Virus record (IMG/VR): IMGVR_UViG_3300042294_001322
Span: 1-40,620 of that record
Direction: 5' to 3' (one strand)
Length of the DNA: 40,620 bases
DNA from: a virus
The position numbers and the translations under genes were made by a program. Every line of letters starts with the position of its first letter. The first letter of the stretch is position 1. The notes below the pieces were generated by a model. The model was not told where the DNA came from. It did no database searches and worked only from the letters and a program-made list of their open reading frames with translations. Positions 20,056 through 30,313 of the stretch are shown one piece after another.

Positions 20056-21027
20056 TTAGACTCCGACCGTGGCCTGGGTCTTGACGACGCGGTAACGGGC
20101 GCCTGCCTCATCAAGGAGGAGCGAACCGAAGCGCATCTTGTAACCCAACAGCGCCTTCTGTGCGAGTGGGTCGGTGTGGTCGCCACCAGGGGCTACGAAG
20201 TAGCTCTGGAGGGTCTGGCTGTCGCCGATTGCGTAGGCGTCAGGGCCAAGGAACAGGGCGGCGTACACGTTGCCAGCCGAAGCGCCAGCGGTCGTGTAGA
20301 CCTTGGCGTCCGAAGACACAATGAAGCGAACGCCAGCGAACATACCAATCTCGCCCGTGAGCAGATCGGTGTTGTCCACGTACTTGCGCGACTCAATCCA
20401 GCCGTTTACGGCGGTATCGCTGATCAAGTCATACTCCTGTGAAGGATGGATGATTGCGCGATACGTGCCATCAGCGAACTGAGGAACGTTGGAACCCTTG
20501 AGTCGAGCAACGATCTGCTTGACAAAGGCGCCATTGAGAACACCAGCAGCAGCAACGGCGCTGTTCGCGGCGTTCTGGGTGAGGGTGCCCGATGCGGTTG
20601 CGCCGAAGACGGCAGCGGTTGCCGCGTTCGAGTGCAGGTTGTCGCGGACCAAGTGGTCCATCGAGCGAACTGCCTGATACGCCACTCGTTCAGCAGCGAT
20701 GCTGATGAGGTCATGTGGCGAGTCAATGTTGGCAAGGTCCGAGATTGCAATCGTTGAGCCGTACTGCGTTGCAGTGAAGAACTCGGACGAAATCGTCAGG
20801 GCCTGGTCAACTGGTGGGGCGCCTTCCGTAAGCGGGGTCGTGTTGACACCAAGGTCAGCATAACGAGCGTAGCGGAGGGTGTTCGTGCCCTTGATAAAGC
20901 GAGCTGGGACATACATCCCTGGCATCGCGTGAACAGCACGTGCGCGCAGTTCCTCTAGAGCGCGTGCAGAAACAAGTTCCTGTACGAGATCAGCGAAACC
21001 CGACGTGCTGGTAGTTGTGGTAGCCAT
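20056..21027 (-). CDS. Major capsid protein, N4-gp56-like HK97 fold, 323 aa
   Basis: HK97-fold shell protein. Recognisable parts are the helical N-arm (ADLVQELVSARALEELR), PARFIKGTNTLRYARYADLG, TTPLTEGAPP, QYGSTIAISDLANI and a C-terminal domain with PSQEYDLISD and GSLLLDEAGARYRVVK, consistent with the N4-gp56 capsid family. There is no large N-terminal delta domain, in line with a separate scaffold gene just upstream. AAGGAG precedes ATG 21027. A hairpin follows its stop, consistent with a need for high, separate expression. Confidence 0.85.
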   Translation of the reverse strand: MATTTTSTSGFADLVQELVSARALEELRARAVHAMPGMYVPARFIKGTNTLRYARYADLGVNTTPLTEGAPPVDQALTISSEFFTATQYGSTIAISDLANIDSPHDLISIAAERVAYQAVRSMDHLVRDNLHSNAATAAVFGATASGTLTQNAANSAVAAAGVLNGAFVKQIVARLKGSNVPQFADGTYRAIIHPSQEYDLISDTAVNGWIESRKYVDNTDLLTGEIGMFAGVRFIVSSDAKVYTTAGASAGNVYAALFLGPDAYAIGDSQTLQSYFVAPGGDHTDPLAQKALLGYKMRFGSLLLDEAGARYRVVKTQATVGV

Positions 21028-21041
21028 GAAGCTACTCCTTC

Positions 21042-21599
21042 CTAATCAGCGAATGGATTACCCAGTCCCTTGAGCTTCTCAGTGATGCTCTTGGAATCTG
21101 GCTTAGTAATTGGCGCAGCGGTTGCCCGACGCGCATTGTTTGGATCAACGATGGCGGGCGCCGTCTCGACCTGCTCCTTGGATGAGGCAGCATCTCGGAT
21201 GAACTTCTCTAGCGCAGCAGCGCGAGAGGTCTCATCAAGACCACTGGTATCCTTCTGGAACTGGTAAGCGAGAGGGAATTCCCGCGCTAATCGCTCTTCT
21301 TTCGCGGCAGCCTCGGCAGCAGCGGCCTTTGACTCCAGGTCTCGAATCTTGGCTTGCGCCTTCTCGAATTCCGTCATCTGAGCCTGCTCCTGCTCCGCCT
21401 TCCAGCGAGAGAGTTCCTCTGCCTTGGACTTGATATCATCAAGTTCCTTCTTGGCAGCGGTGAGCGCCTGATCCTTGCCTGCTAGACGCTTCTTCCAAGT
21501 GGCGACATCACCGTCGTTCTCAGTGGGCACAGTAGCTACCTCTGGGGCAACTACCTCAGCCGACTGGTCCACGACGCTGTTCACGACTTCTTCAGCCAC
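21042..21599 (-). CDS. Capsid scaffolding protein, 185 aa
   Basis: Highly charged, Ala/Glu/Lys-rich coiled coil (TWKKRLAGKDQALTAAKKE to KAAAAEAAAKEERLAREFP) with a short basic C-terminal tail (SKSITEKLKGLGNPF), the make-up of scaffold proteins that guide capsid assembly. It lies 14 bp before the capsid gene, the usual place. I choose GTG 21599, eight bases after AAGGAG; an upstream in-frame GTG at 21626 has no such site. No protease gene is seen, so the scaffold may be released whole. Confidence 0.75.
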   Translation of the reverse strand: MAEEVVNSVVDQSAEVVAPEVATVPTENDGDVATWKKRLAGKDQALTAAKKELDDIKSKAEELSRWKAEQEQAQMTEFEKAQAKIRDLESKAAAAEAAAKEERLAREFPLAYQFQKDTSGLDETSRAAALEKFIRDAASSKEQVETAPAIVDPNNARRATAAPITKPDSKSITEKLKGLGNPFAD

Positions 21600-21654
21600 A
21601 GCATTTTCTCCTTCTTTACAACCCACCCCAACACAGCGTCAGGGGTTTATTTTC

Positions 21655-24600
21655 TTAATTACCGCGCAGGCTTAGAACTGTTTCCTGAATGTCCTGTGCG
21701 CTTGATTGAATGAAATCACTGATGTTCTCATTGACCTTGGCAGTGTCCTCAACAGCCTGAAGCCCTTCAAGAATTGTGCGTCCCTGACCAAGCACCGTAC
21801 CTCGACCCAGCTGGGCAACCGCCTCAGTAAGGGTCGGAGCCAACTGACCAGGAGTAAGTGCCTGGCCACGAAGGGCTGGCTGGATGAATCCTCGGCGCAG
21901 CCACGATGGAGCAGAGAAGCCGAGGTTGTCGGGCGTCGCTGGGAGAATAGTTGAGAACACATAGAGAATCGCATCGTTCTGGAGCAATTGATCCAGTAGT
22001 GTCTCGTCACTATTGACGCGATTGCTGGCGTATTCAAGGAAGTTCTGATATTTAGCGTAGCCGAACCCTGGCATAACGATACCCTTTGCTCCTGGAGTCA
22101 AGAACATTAAGCGCATCATTAGCGGGAACACTTTTTGTGTCATGTAGGAATACGGATAGATTCCAAGGAATGGGTGGTTGAGGCTTCGCTCAAGCCAGGT
22201 GCGCTGGCTGGCAAAGTACTGCGCCTTGTCTGCCTTTCGGCTACCCTTGAGGATAGCGACCTCATAGGCACCAACGACGGCATCGGCAAGGGCCTGCGCT
22301 TCCTCTACGCCCATCTTTTCGGCAAGTTCCTTGGAGACAAGACCGCGAACCTGCTTTCCAGTCTGGGCAACATACTCCGCAAGTCGAATTGGATCGGAGT
22401 GGATCATGTACTCCTCAAGGAGCAACTGCATCACCTGTCGCGGTTCGCTTACACCATAGTGGATTGCCAGCTCATCAAACTTTCCAGGAGCAGCCCTATC
22501 CAGAAGATCAATAAACTCATCGGCGGCAAACTTGTCGGACATGATATCTCGTGCAATTTCCTTTTCGGTCCGAACTCTTTGGATAGAAAACCAACTCTTA
22601 ATGCGTTGCTCCACTCGCTGCTTAAAGTTGGTTGCCGTCTCCACGGCAGCAGCGGTATTGCGGTTTGCTCGAGAAGCCATATACAACTGACCGTCCGCAA
22701 TCTCTCGGTTGACATTTCGCGGATCTAGGTATGCTTTGCGGAGGGATGTTCCAGTGATCTCTTGGGCTAGTTCGTCGGCAGACTCTCGTCGAATGCCGTA
22801 GGTGATCTTCTGCGTTGCCGTCTCAATGCGCTCTAGTACCAAGTTAAAGAATGGGTTGAGCGAACCGAAGCGAACCTCTGGGTAGATCTTGTCGGTTAAT
22901 AGGGTGATGGCTGGGAATACTGCCTTTACTCGACCAGTGAACCCGCTTGTGAGACCAGCAGAAGCGAGGTCGCCAGCAGCAGCGTCTAGGATTTCCTTGA
23001 AGGCCGTGCTGCCCTTGTCCAGAATCTTACCATAATCATCGCCCATCATATCTGGTCGTCGGAAGATGCTTTCCAGCTCATTGCTATCAGCAAGCAACGC
23101 TTTTGGTTGCACGCCCTTAGAGGCGGCAAGGTTGTTGACCTCAGCCAAAATGCGGCGAGCCTTGTTAACAGAGATGCCGTACTGCCCAACCATTCGCGTG
23201 ACAAATCGTTCAGCGACGACATTCTTGGTAACTTCTGCGCCGAACGGTCGAGATACGCGATCAAAGATACGACCAAGGCGGCTTGGGCGAAGCGCAACCC
23301 CAGCGTTGTCAATGGCGTCAATAGCCACATGATCAATCGTATCGGCAAATGGCATCGTCATCTCAATGAACTTCTCGTTGCCAAAGTGGTCTGTTGCCAT
23401 CGTGGTGACACGGGCGATGTCGTCATTTGGGGCAACTCCAAGGCGATAACCCATCCCAACAAGTTCCTTGTCTAGTGCATCAACCTGGCGAACTGCGTCA
23501 TCGCTCACGGACTCGGCAAGGATTCTTGCTCGATCTGATTTAGAGAGTTCCCGAACAGTAAGATTCGGAGCCTTATTCAAAAAGTCAAAGACTTCATCGT
23601 AGGTATGGAGTCCATTGGTGCCAAACTGAGCAGCAAACTCATCGTACCCCTGAACCAATCGGTCGGACTCTGATTTGAGTTCAACCTTTACCGCCTTCTG
23701 TGTAGCGGTATCGCCTTCCTTAATGGCTTGATTCAACTGCGCTTTCAGACCATCAACGCGCTTGATTGTCGCCTCAGCTTCTGCCCTTGTTAGGCTGCGC
23801 TGTGAGGTGATGGTCAACTTGGAAAACGGGTCACCCTTCGGGAAGAGGCTGCGAACGGCAGCTAACTTGCGAGCTGCCTGACCAAAGTTTGCACCACGAG
23901 CAATAGCAAGGATATCTGTCAATGCACGAGTATCGCCAGCGTGCTTGGCAAACTGTCGCTGGGCAACAGCAAGAGCCAGCTCTGGGGAAAGACCACCGCC
24001 GTTAATAATATATTTAGTCAACTCCTGAACACCAAGAACTGGATCTGCGGCAAGGGCAACTACATCGTTCTTTGCCTCAAAAAGGACGCGGGTCATCTCT
24101 TCGGCGGCCAATCGAGAGTCTGCCGCAACACGAACATCGGCAACCATCTTCATAGATGCGCCTTTATTAGCAACGGTCCAGTTGGCGTGCCTGCTGGCAA
24201 GTGAATTTACAATGGATCGGATCTCATTGTCCTTGACCAACTCATCCAGTCGATTGACTCCAACTTTTTCTTGGATCTTTGAAGAAATCGTTGCAATGTC
24301 TGCATCCTCAAGACCGATACGCTTGAGCAGAGAAGCCATATCCCCATCGCCATAGACTTGGGTGGCAAGCACCTCATCTACGCTCTTGCCCTTGCTCAGG
24401 TCATCCCAGAATCGGTGGACAATAGTATTGGCAAGGTCTTCTGATCCAGAACGTCGAATTGCGGTTACGGCACGAACGGCACCAGACTTCACCGCGTTCA
24501 TTGACGTTACGGAAAAGTTCTTTAGAAGTCGGTCGGCAACATCCACACCACCAGCGGCAGCAACATCATCCATAAATCCTCCAAACGTCTTCATGTTGTA

Positions 24601-25488
24601 CACGTTTGGAGTTGCTGCAACAACCTCTTTTGCCAGCGTAGAAGTAAACATTTGCGGTCGCCACGATAGCGTCTTTACCGTAGCGTCGTGGACCTTCCCA
24701 GCCCATCCCCATTTCCCAAGGAATGTTTGCGCTTCGGCAATCTGAGCAGTGTCAGTGATTCCCTCAAGGGCGGCTCGATCCGCAATGCGAGCAAAGACTG
24801 AAGCCTGTTTGCCCATCTTGGCAGCATAGCCAACACCAGGAGCAATAACGTTGATTGGGTCAAGTAGAAGCGACCAGCCAAGATTTGCAAGACCGTTCTC
24901 ACTATATCCAGCATTGGTGGTGGAAAGGTGCTCGGCTGCCTGCTCAAGAGAAGCACCACCCTGCACCATTGCCATAACATCCTTTGGAGCTGCACCAAAG
25001 AGTGCGCTCACAAGATCCTGCTTGCCAGTCTGAGTGTTGCGGATTCTGGCCTCAGCAGTCTTCTGCTCAACAAATCGTCCAGGAGCAGAGATAACATCAA
25101 GTCCCCAACCGAGTGGCTGACCGACAAACTCCAAGGCATTGACTGACGCCTGGGCAAGGTTAGAGTCACCGATGCGGATTCCCTCCAGTGCGCTTACGCC
25201 ACGACCAATCGTTGCGTCGGCAATGGAGCCAACAAACCCAATAAGAGGCTTGGTAATTCCACCAACAATTGGAAGATTTTCTGCAACGGACACAAGCCCC
25301 TTACCAACGCCGATGAACCCAGCATTGATATCGCCAACGGACTTCTGGATAGAAGTTGATGGATCGGCAATACTTACCTGAATTCGACCTGCGCCCTGGA
25401 CTGCTTTTGCGGAACTTCCAGATGGGGTGATGGAGGCAAGTTGCGTCGTCCCAGTCTTTGCCGAAGGTTTGTCAAAGATGCTCGGCAT
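21655..25488 (-). CDS. Very large virion protein, possible ejection protein, 1277 aa
   Basis: Family not recognised. The N-terminal 45 residues are Ser/Thr/Ala-rich and disordered. Residues about 50-130 are glycine-rich and hydrophobic (FIGVGKGLVSVAENLPIVGGITKPLIGFVGS). A long mostly helical body follows, and a C-terminal part has aromatic, hydrophobic strings (HPFLGIYPYSYMTQKVFPLM, LMFLTPGAKGIVMPGFGYA). Size, helicity and membrane-friendly segments suit an internal virion protein released into the host with DNA, as in podoviruses. It lies between portal and scaffold, immediately after the 865-aa gene (TAATG overlap). A tape-measure role is possible but the position is wrong for it. Confidence 0.6.
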   Translation of the reverse strand: MPSIFDKPSAKTGTTQLASITPSGSSAKAVQGAGRIQVSIADPSTSIQKSVGDINAGFIGVGKGLVSVAENLPIVGGITKPLIGFVGSIADATIGRGVSALEGIRIGDSNLAQASVNALEFVGQPLGWGLDVISAPGRFVEQKTAEARIRNTQTGKQDLVSALFGAAPKDVMAMVQGGASLEQAAEHLSTTNAGYSENGLANLGWSLLLDPINVIAPGVGYAAKMGKQASVFARIADRAALEGITDTAQIAEAQTFLGKWGWAGKVHDATVKTLSWRPQMFTSTLAKEVVAATPNVYNMKTFGGFMDDVAAAGGVDVADRLLKNFSVTSMNAVKSGAVRAVTAIRRSGSEDLANTIVHRFWDDLSKGKSVDEVLATQVYGDGDMASLLKRIGLEDADIATISSKIQEKVGVNRLDELVKDNEIRSIVNSLASRHANWTVANKGASMKMVADVRVAADSRLAAEEMTRVLFEAKNDVVALAADPVLGVQELTKYIINGGGLSPELALAVAQRQFAKHAGDTRALTDILAIARGANFGQAARKLAAVRSLFPKGDPFSKLTITSQRSLTRAEAEATIKRVDGLKAQLNQAIKEGDTATQKAVKVELKSESDRLVQGYDEFAAQFGTNGLHTYDEVFDFLNKAPNLTVRELSKSDRARILAESVSDDAVRQVDALDKELVGMGYRLGVAPNDDIARVTTMATDHFGNEKFIEMTMPFADTIDHVAIDAIDNAGVALRPSRLGRIFDRVSRPFGAEVTKNVVAERFVTRMVGQYGISVNKARRILAEVNNLAASKGVQPKALLADSNELESIFRRPDMMGDDYGKILDKGSTAFKEILDAAAGDLASAGLTSGFTGRVKAVFPAITLLTDKIYPEVRFGSLNPFFNLVLERIETATQKITYGIRRESADELAQEITGTSLRKAYLDPRNVNREIADGQLYMASRANRNTAAAVETATNFKQRVEQRIKSWFSIQRVRTEKEIARDIMSDKFAADEFIDLLDRAAPGKFDELAIHYGVSEPRQVMQLLLEEYMIHSDPIRLAEYVAQTGKQVRGLVSKELAEKMGVEEAQALADAVVGAYEVAILKGSRKADKAQYFASQRTWLERSLNHPFLGIYPYSYMTQKVFPLMMRLMFLTPGAKGIVMPGFGYAKYQNFLEYASNRVNSDETLLDQLLQNDAILYVFSTILPATPDNLGFSAPSWLRRGFIQPALRGQALTPGQLAPTLTEAVAQLGRGTVLGQGRTILEGLQAVEDTAKVNENISDFIQSSAQDIQETVLSLRGN

Positions 25489-28085
25489 TACAACTTCCTA
25501 ACGCCGCCGCCACGATATGGCGGAAGCACTGCTTGCGGTGGTGGCGGTGCCACTGGAGCAACTGGAGCAGTAGGCGCAATCAGGTCTGGTGTTCGTGGCT
25601 TAGGCGTTGGTGGAACAACTACCGACGGAGCCATGGCCGCTGGTGGAAGAGCAGGCGGCAGAGCGCCATACTGCTGCTTCTTGGTCGTTGGCATATTTCG
25701 GAAGAAGTTATCCGACGGGGCTTGACTTGATGCAACGCCATATCCAGCAAAGATGCGTTCTGCGTAATTCACATCCCGCTCTTTGTCGCTAGACTTCACC
25801 CATTCTGGGCGAAGGTCAACGACTTGTGGGAGATTTGAAAGGCCAGCGGCATCAAATCGATTGCCAACCTGACCGCCCATTGCCATGTACTTGTTCTGCT
25901 CTGCGGCGTTTCTTTGCGCCCCAGTGTCCTTGAGTCGGAAGAGACCCTTGGAGACCTCTTCGTACTTGTCCATATTCGGCTTGACAAAGGTCTCGTATTG
26001 TGCACCTTCTGGCTTGCCGCGAAGCGCAGCAGCCTGGGCAAGCTGATCTGAACCAGCAGCAGGAGACTCAAGTTGCGTGGCGCGGATGTTTACTGAATCA
26101 GCAGTAAGTTTTCCAGCCTCTGTCTCAATCTGCGTTCTGGCAGTTGGGTCAAGACCAGCAGCAACTTCAAGGGCAAGGGCAGCAGCAGTGTCAAGATCAG
26201 CAGCGTCTACGCTAAATTCTCTTATGGCTGCACGGCGAGCCTCTGGATCCTCTGGATTGAACTCCCCAAGGTTTACGCCCTGACGGATCAGCGACGTTGT
26301 ATCAATGAGCGGAACGGTATCAATCTTTGTGCCAATATTGGCGAAGTCATCAACAGCATATCCTTCTCGTGCCACTGGAACTGCGCCAGTGACCTCATAG
26401 GCATTGCCCTGAATGTCTGTGGCATAGGTCTTCCCATTGGGAAGCTCGTAGATGAAACCGTTATCGTTTCCGCTGGTATTAACAATCTTCTTTCCAGTCA
26501 CCGAAATGACTGATGGAACCTTTGTTCCGTCTGGAAGAACGGTGAAACTGACGTACTGATACGAGCCTTCTTTCACCCCAGTTGCGCGTGGTGGCTCAGT
26601 GGTGAAGGAACCAGTCTCCTTATTCCACACCTTGACAGCGGCACCAGTTCGCAACGCCTTAGCGTTGTCAACCGTTACACTAATATTAGTCCAGGTTGGC
26701 TCGCCGCCATTGAGTGCGCCAGTAAGTGTGAGAGACCCGTCCTTATGGCCCCCATTCATTGCATTGAGTTCATTTTGCACGACAGCGAACTGCTGTTCGT
26801 ACAACCCGTCAATGGATGGTCTATCTCCGTAGTATGACTTTTCACCAGCAAGGAACTTGCGATACTCCGTGTCATAGAAGGAGATGAGTGAGTCGTCCCC
26901 ATTGGCGGCAGAGACATCTCGTGCGTGCTTGCTGCTCGTAACGGCAAACTCGTCAAAGGTTGTGAGTGCGCCGTTCGTTGTCGCGGCAGCAGTCCAGTCA
27001 TCCCAGTTGGCATTTCCACCAGCAGCCGTCACAGCCTGAGCGTCGGTAAGTCCACTCTTCAGTGCGCCATCAAACCACTGTCGGAAACTTGCCCCGTCAG
27101 TGATTCCAAGGGCGGTAAGCGTCGGTCCGATAGATGACGGATTATCGTCAATCCAGTCAGCGTACAGACCCATGAGATCTGGGTTCTTGGAGAGCTTATC
27201 CAGTACATCTTTTGGATCTGGCATGATGTCTTCAACGCTAACCTCAACGCCGCCGATAACAGCCTGCGCTAGGGCGAAGACGTTATTAAGGTCTCCAAGG
27301 GTCTTGTTCAGTCGAGTATTGGTTGGGCTATCGCCAACGGCAATGCTTGCTTGGCTAATGCTTGCACCAACGGACGTGTAGAGGTCGCTGTCCTTGGAGA
27401 TACCAGACTGCACCAGTCGGTTCTTGAAGGAGTTCGCCCACGCACGGAACTGCGCGTTGGTTGCGGTTCCAGCCTTGACGCGGTTAGACCACTTGTTTGC
27501 CTCTGCGTTCCACTCGTACTGGAATGCGTCATACACCGCATTGGTGTAGGCAACGCTCCCAGGATCAAGAACCTTGAGCGACTCTAAGGTAATCTTCTGA
27601 TACTCGGCTGCGGTCAGTTCGCCACGGACGAGACGCTGGCCCTGATACTTCAGGTAGGCGCTTGTGGTCGTCTCAATGGAGTTTGCGTAATCCGCAATGT
27701 CGTTGGAATCAGTGGATGTCTGAGCCTCATTACCAAGGAAGTCAATGATCTCCTGATAGTTTGAGCCGTCAGTCGTATTGAAGGTCGAGATCAACGCATT
27801 GAACTGCTTCTTCAAGTCATAGTTATTGAGGTCAGACTTCTTCTGGAAGATTGCCTGATACTCAAGCGAACCTGGGGCGTAGCCAGATGCCGAAGCCCAC
27901 TGGTCATAGAACGACTGAATGTCAGCCGCCGTTGGGACAACGCCATTATAGGCAGTCCCAGTTCGGTAGGCATCGAGAAGTGCCTGCTCCTCTGCGTTTT
28001 TTCGCTCACGCAGAAGGCTGGTAATCAGCGCGGTAAGGTTCTGTCCGCCCGAATTCGGGCTTGTGAATCGTCCTCGTCGTGCCAT
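25488..28085 (-). CDS. Large virion protein of unknown function, 865 aa
   Basis: Not recognised. Residues 1-380 are helical with acidic and aromatic residues. The middle (about 480-600) is beta-rich (SLTLTGALNGGEPTWTNISV, then KKIVNTSGNDNGFIYELPNG). The last 65 residues are a Pro-rich disordered tail (ALPPALPPAAMAPSVVVPP) ending RGGGVRKL. It directly follows the portal gene (TAATG overlap) and precedes the 1277-aa gene, so the two probably form one internal or tail-neck complex. Nothing marks it as an enzyme. Confidence 0.6.
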   Translation of the reverse strand: MARRGRFTSPNSGGQNLTALITSLLRERKNAEEQALLDAYRTGTAYNGVVPTAADIQSFYDQWASASGYAPGSLEYQAIFQKKSDLNNYDLKKQFNALISTFNTTDGSNYQEIIDFLGNEAQTSTDSNDIADYANSIETTTSAYLKYQGQRLVRGELTAAEYQKITLESLKVLDPGSVAYTNAVYDAFQYEWNAEANKWSNRVKAGTATNAQFRAWANSFKNRLVQSGISKDSDLYTSVGASISQASIAVGDSPTNTRLNKTLGDLNNVFALAQAVIGGVEVSVEDIMPDPKDVLDKLSKNPDLMGLYADWIDDNPSSIGPTLTALGITDGASFRQWFDGALKSGLTDAQAVTAAGGNANWDDWTAAATTNGALTTFDEFAVTSSKHARDVSAANGDDSLISFYDTEYRKFLAGEKSYYGDRPSIDGLYEQQFAVVQNELNAMNGGHKDGSLTLTGALNGGEPTWTNISVTVDNAKALRTGAAVKVWNKETGSFTTEPPRATGVKEGSYQYVSFTVLPDGTKVPSVISVTGKKIVNTSGNDNGFIYELPNGKTYATDIQGNAYEVTGAVPVAREGYAVDDFANIGTKIDTVPLIDTTSLIRQGVNLGEFNPEDPEARRAAIREFSVDAADLDTAAALALEVAAGLDPTARTQIETEAGKLTADSVNIRATQLESPAAGSDQLAQAAALRGKPEGAQYETFVKPNMDKYEEVSKGLFRLKDTGAQRNAAEQNKYMAMGGQVGNRFDAAGLSNLPQVVDLRPEWVKSSDKERDVNYAERIFAGYGVASSQAPSDNFFRNMPTTKKQQYGALPPALPPAAMAPSVVVPPTPKPRTPDLIAPTAPVAPVAPPPPQAVLPPYRGGGVRKL

Positions 28086-30313
28086 TATGCAGGTACCTCA
28101 TTGGTGCCAGTCGGCGCTGGGACAAGGTTCTCTTCCCCTGGCGCTGCGGCGTTTTCTGGCATGGCTTCAGGCGGCAACTGCGCCTGGTTCTCTGGCTGGT
28201 TTAGCGACTGGCTCCCAGGAACGCCCTGTTGGAGCGTTCGCTGGGCATTCGCAGCTTGCTCTTGCGACATCATCGCCTGCTGTTGCTGCATCATGGCCAT
28301 CTGCTGCATGACCTGCGACATCGTGGCGACGGCGGCAGGGTTCAGTGTGGCATCAGTCTGCTCATCACGGATGAGATCCTTCTCGCCAATCGGATCTTCC
28401 ACGCCCACTCGATCCATGGCACGCTCGGCGCTCCACAGTCGGTTCTGGACAAGGTTGATCGCGGTACTGGCAAGTTCCAGCGTGTCTCGCGGCGTCAGTT
28501 CTGGCGCAACGATGTCAATGCGGTACTGACCGCCAATGATCTCGGCAACGGCTGGGTTCTTGATCTCCCAGATGCGGGCGCACATCTCCCATACCTGTCG
28601 CATCCACTGGTAGAACACCTTGCGCTTAGGGGCAAGGCGTGCTTCGTAGTTAGCGATGAGCGCGGCGATGGCTCGTGAGGAACCAAGTACCTGCGCTGGT
28701 GCGAGACCAAGGAGCAGGTCATTCAATCCAGTTGCAACAGCAAGTTCTCGGTCGATACGACCGATGTACTGCTCAATTTGGAACGAAGGGATGAACGGCT
28801 GGATGGCACGGAGTTCGTTGCCAGGGCCAGGGGTCGCAACGCGACCTGGCTTTGGTAGCGCGTTTGGCGGTACCTCATCAGGAGCCTCTGGTCCAACGAG
28901 CTGCCACATCTGACCGCCGACGATGGACTGAATCATCTGCGCCATGGCGGTGACTCGCTCGTCCTTCTCGCGGAGCAGTTGCTCGGCATCGTAGAGTGCT
29001 GGCTTACCGTATGGGCTACCAGGAATCTTGCCGTTTGGTAGGTGGACATACGGGATCTGTCCCTGATACTCTGGGTGCGCGTCGTTCTTTACCAGCGAGT
29101 TGCCGACAAAGATTGCGTTGTACACGAGCGGAGCCTTACCTGGCTTGGTTGGCACCTTGTACCAGTAGTCGTAGACCTCGACCTGCATCTGCTCGTAGGC
29201 AGTCTCGCGGCGGAGCGGATTGCGCTCAAAGGTGTTGGACCACACGTTGCCGATTGGGTCATCGTGTGTGCCACGGGTGGTGTATGGGAAATACTTGTCG
29301 CCCTGCTTGACAGGGATGACCTCAACGCCGTAGTCCTCTTGGACTGACTGCGGAGACATACCGTAGCAGTAGAGCGCCCAGTCTAGGCGATTGAAGTCGC
29401 TATCGCCGAACCCAAGGTAAAGGTTCTCTGGTCGTTCAATGACGCTGATCTTTGGCAGTTCGGCAACTGGATCCCAGTACACTTTTGCCGCCGTGTGGCC
29501 ATAAAGTTCCTTGAGAAGCGCAGCGTGCTCGTGGAGCAAGTCCATCTCGTTGGCATCCCACCAGCGGAAATAGAGTCGCTCGCGCAGTTGCGCGGCATCG
29601 CGCTCTTCGGGGGTTGGTCCAGTGGCAACATAGTTGACGACTGGTCGCACAGCCTGGATGGAGGCTGGGATCTGGACATAGGCGTGGTGGATGTTGACCG
29701 AGACGTGTGCTCGACCAGCAAGCCGTGCGCTTGGATCATCTGCCCAATGGTCAGCACCGCCAAGGGTGATGGTCTCTGGGTGATAGAGGTTATCCATGCG
29801 GCGGAAGAGCGAGCGCAGGCGGTTCTGCTCTGGCTCAACCAACTGCTTGCGACCAAGGATCTCCTGAAGAAGAAGGTGCGCTTCGTCCTTGCTTGGGTCA
29901 ATGCCCTGCCCGTTGAGTGAGGTCTCGGACATCTTGACGGAAGCCTGTTCGCCAAGGGTGAGCTTCTCGAAGTTCGGCTTGATGCGGGAAGAGGCGCGGT
30001 TTCGTGTCGTGATGGATGGGTCGTTGATGCCAATGCCAGCACCGCCAGCGATTGGTCGGTTTGCCTGACCCTTGACAGAACCTTGCTTGTTGACGGTAAT
30101 GTTGGTGAATACTGGGGCGGTGGCAATTGGCTTGCCGCCAGCAGCAGCCGCAACGATACGCTGACCCTTTGCTAGTTTACGCGCCTTCTCGGTGGCAGAG
30201 CCAATAGAGGCAATCTGCTCAGGCGTGGCGATATCAGGGTCAGTCGTGTACTGCGCTGGAATCGCCCGCGTTCCTTCGAACGCTGCGGGGATCTTTCGTA
30301 CCTTGTCGGCCAT
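28085..30313 (-). CDS. Portal protein, 742 aa
   Basis: Dodecameric ring at the capsid vertex through which DNA enters and leaves. The core runs from about residue 120 to 650, with RSLFRRMDNLYHPET, HHAYVQIPASIQAVRPVVNY, the aromatic-rich wing (LYFRWWDANEMD), PYVHLPNGKIPGSPYGKPALYDAEQLL and the stem-like helices near TGLNDLLLGLAPAQVLGSS. The N-terminal 110 residues are basic and flexible; the C-terminal 90 are Gln/Met-rich (barrel-like) and disordered. It is large, as in podoviruses. One-base overlap (TGATG) with the terminase gene. Confidence 0.85.
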   Translation of the reverse strand: MADKVRKIPAAFEGTRAIPAQYTTDPDIATPEQIASIGSATEKARKLAKGQRIVAAAAGGKPIATAPVFTNITVNKQGSVKGQANRPIAGGAGIGINDPSITTRNRASSRIKPNFEKLTLGEQASVKMSETSLNGQGIDPSKDEAHLLLQEILGRKQLVEPEQNRLRSLFRRMDNLYHPETITLGGADHWADDPSARLAGRAHVSVNIHHAYVQIPASIQAVRPVVNYVATGPTPEERDAAQLRERLYFRWWDANEMDLLHEHAALLKELYGHTAAKVYWDPVAELPKISVIERPENLYLGFGDSDFNRLDWALYCYGMSPQSVQEDYGVEVIPVKQGDKYFPYTTRGTHDDPIGNVWSNTFERNPLRRETAYEQMQVEVYDYWYKVPTKPGKAPLVYNAIFVGNSLVKNDAHPEYQGQIPYVHLPNGKIPGSPYGKPALYDAEQLLREKDERVTAMAQMIQSIVGGQMWQLVGPEAPDEVPPNALPKPGRVATPGPGNELRAIQPFIPSFQIEQYIGRIDRELAVATGLNDLLLGLAPAQVLGSSRAIAALIANYEARLAPKRKVFYQWMRQVWEMCARIWEIKNPAVAEIIGGQYRIDIVAPELTPRDTLELASTAINLVQNRLWSAERAMDRVGVEDPIGEKDLIRDEQTDATLNPAAVATMSQVMQQMAMMQQQQAMMSQEQAANAQRTLQQGVPGSQSLNQPENQAQLPPEAMPENAAAPGEENLVPAPTGTNEVPA

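Noticed and set aside
21655-25488. 1277-aa protein as tape measure
   Set aside because: It lies before scaffold and capsid, there is no tube or chaperone pair nearby, and it lacks the regular heptad repeats usual for tape measures. Not fully excluded.
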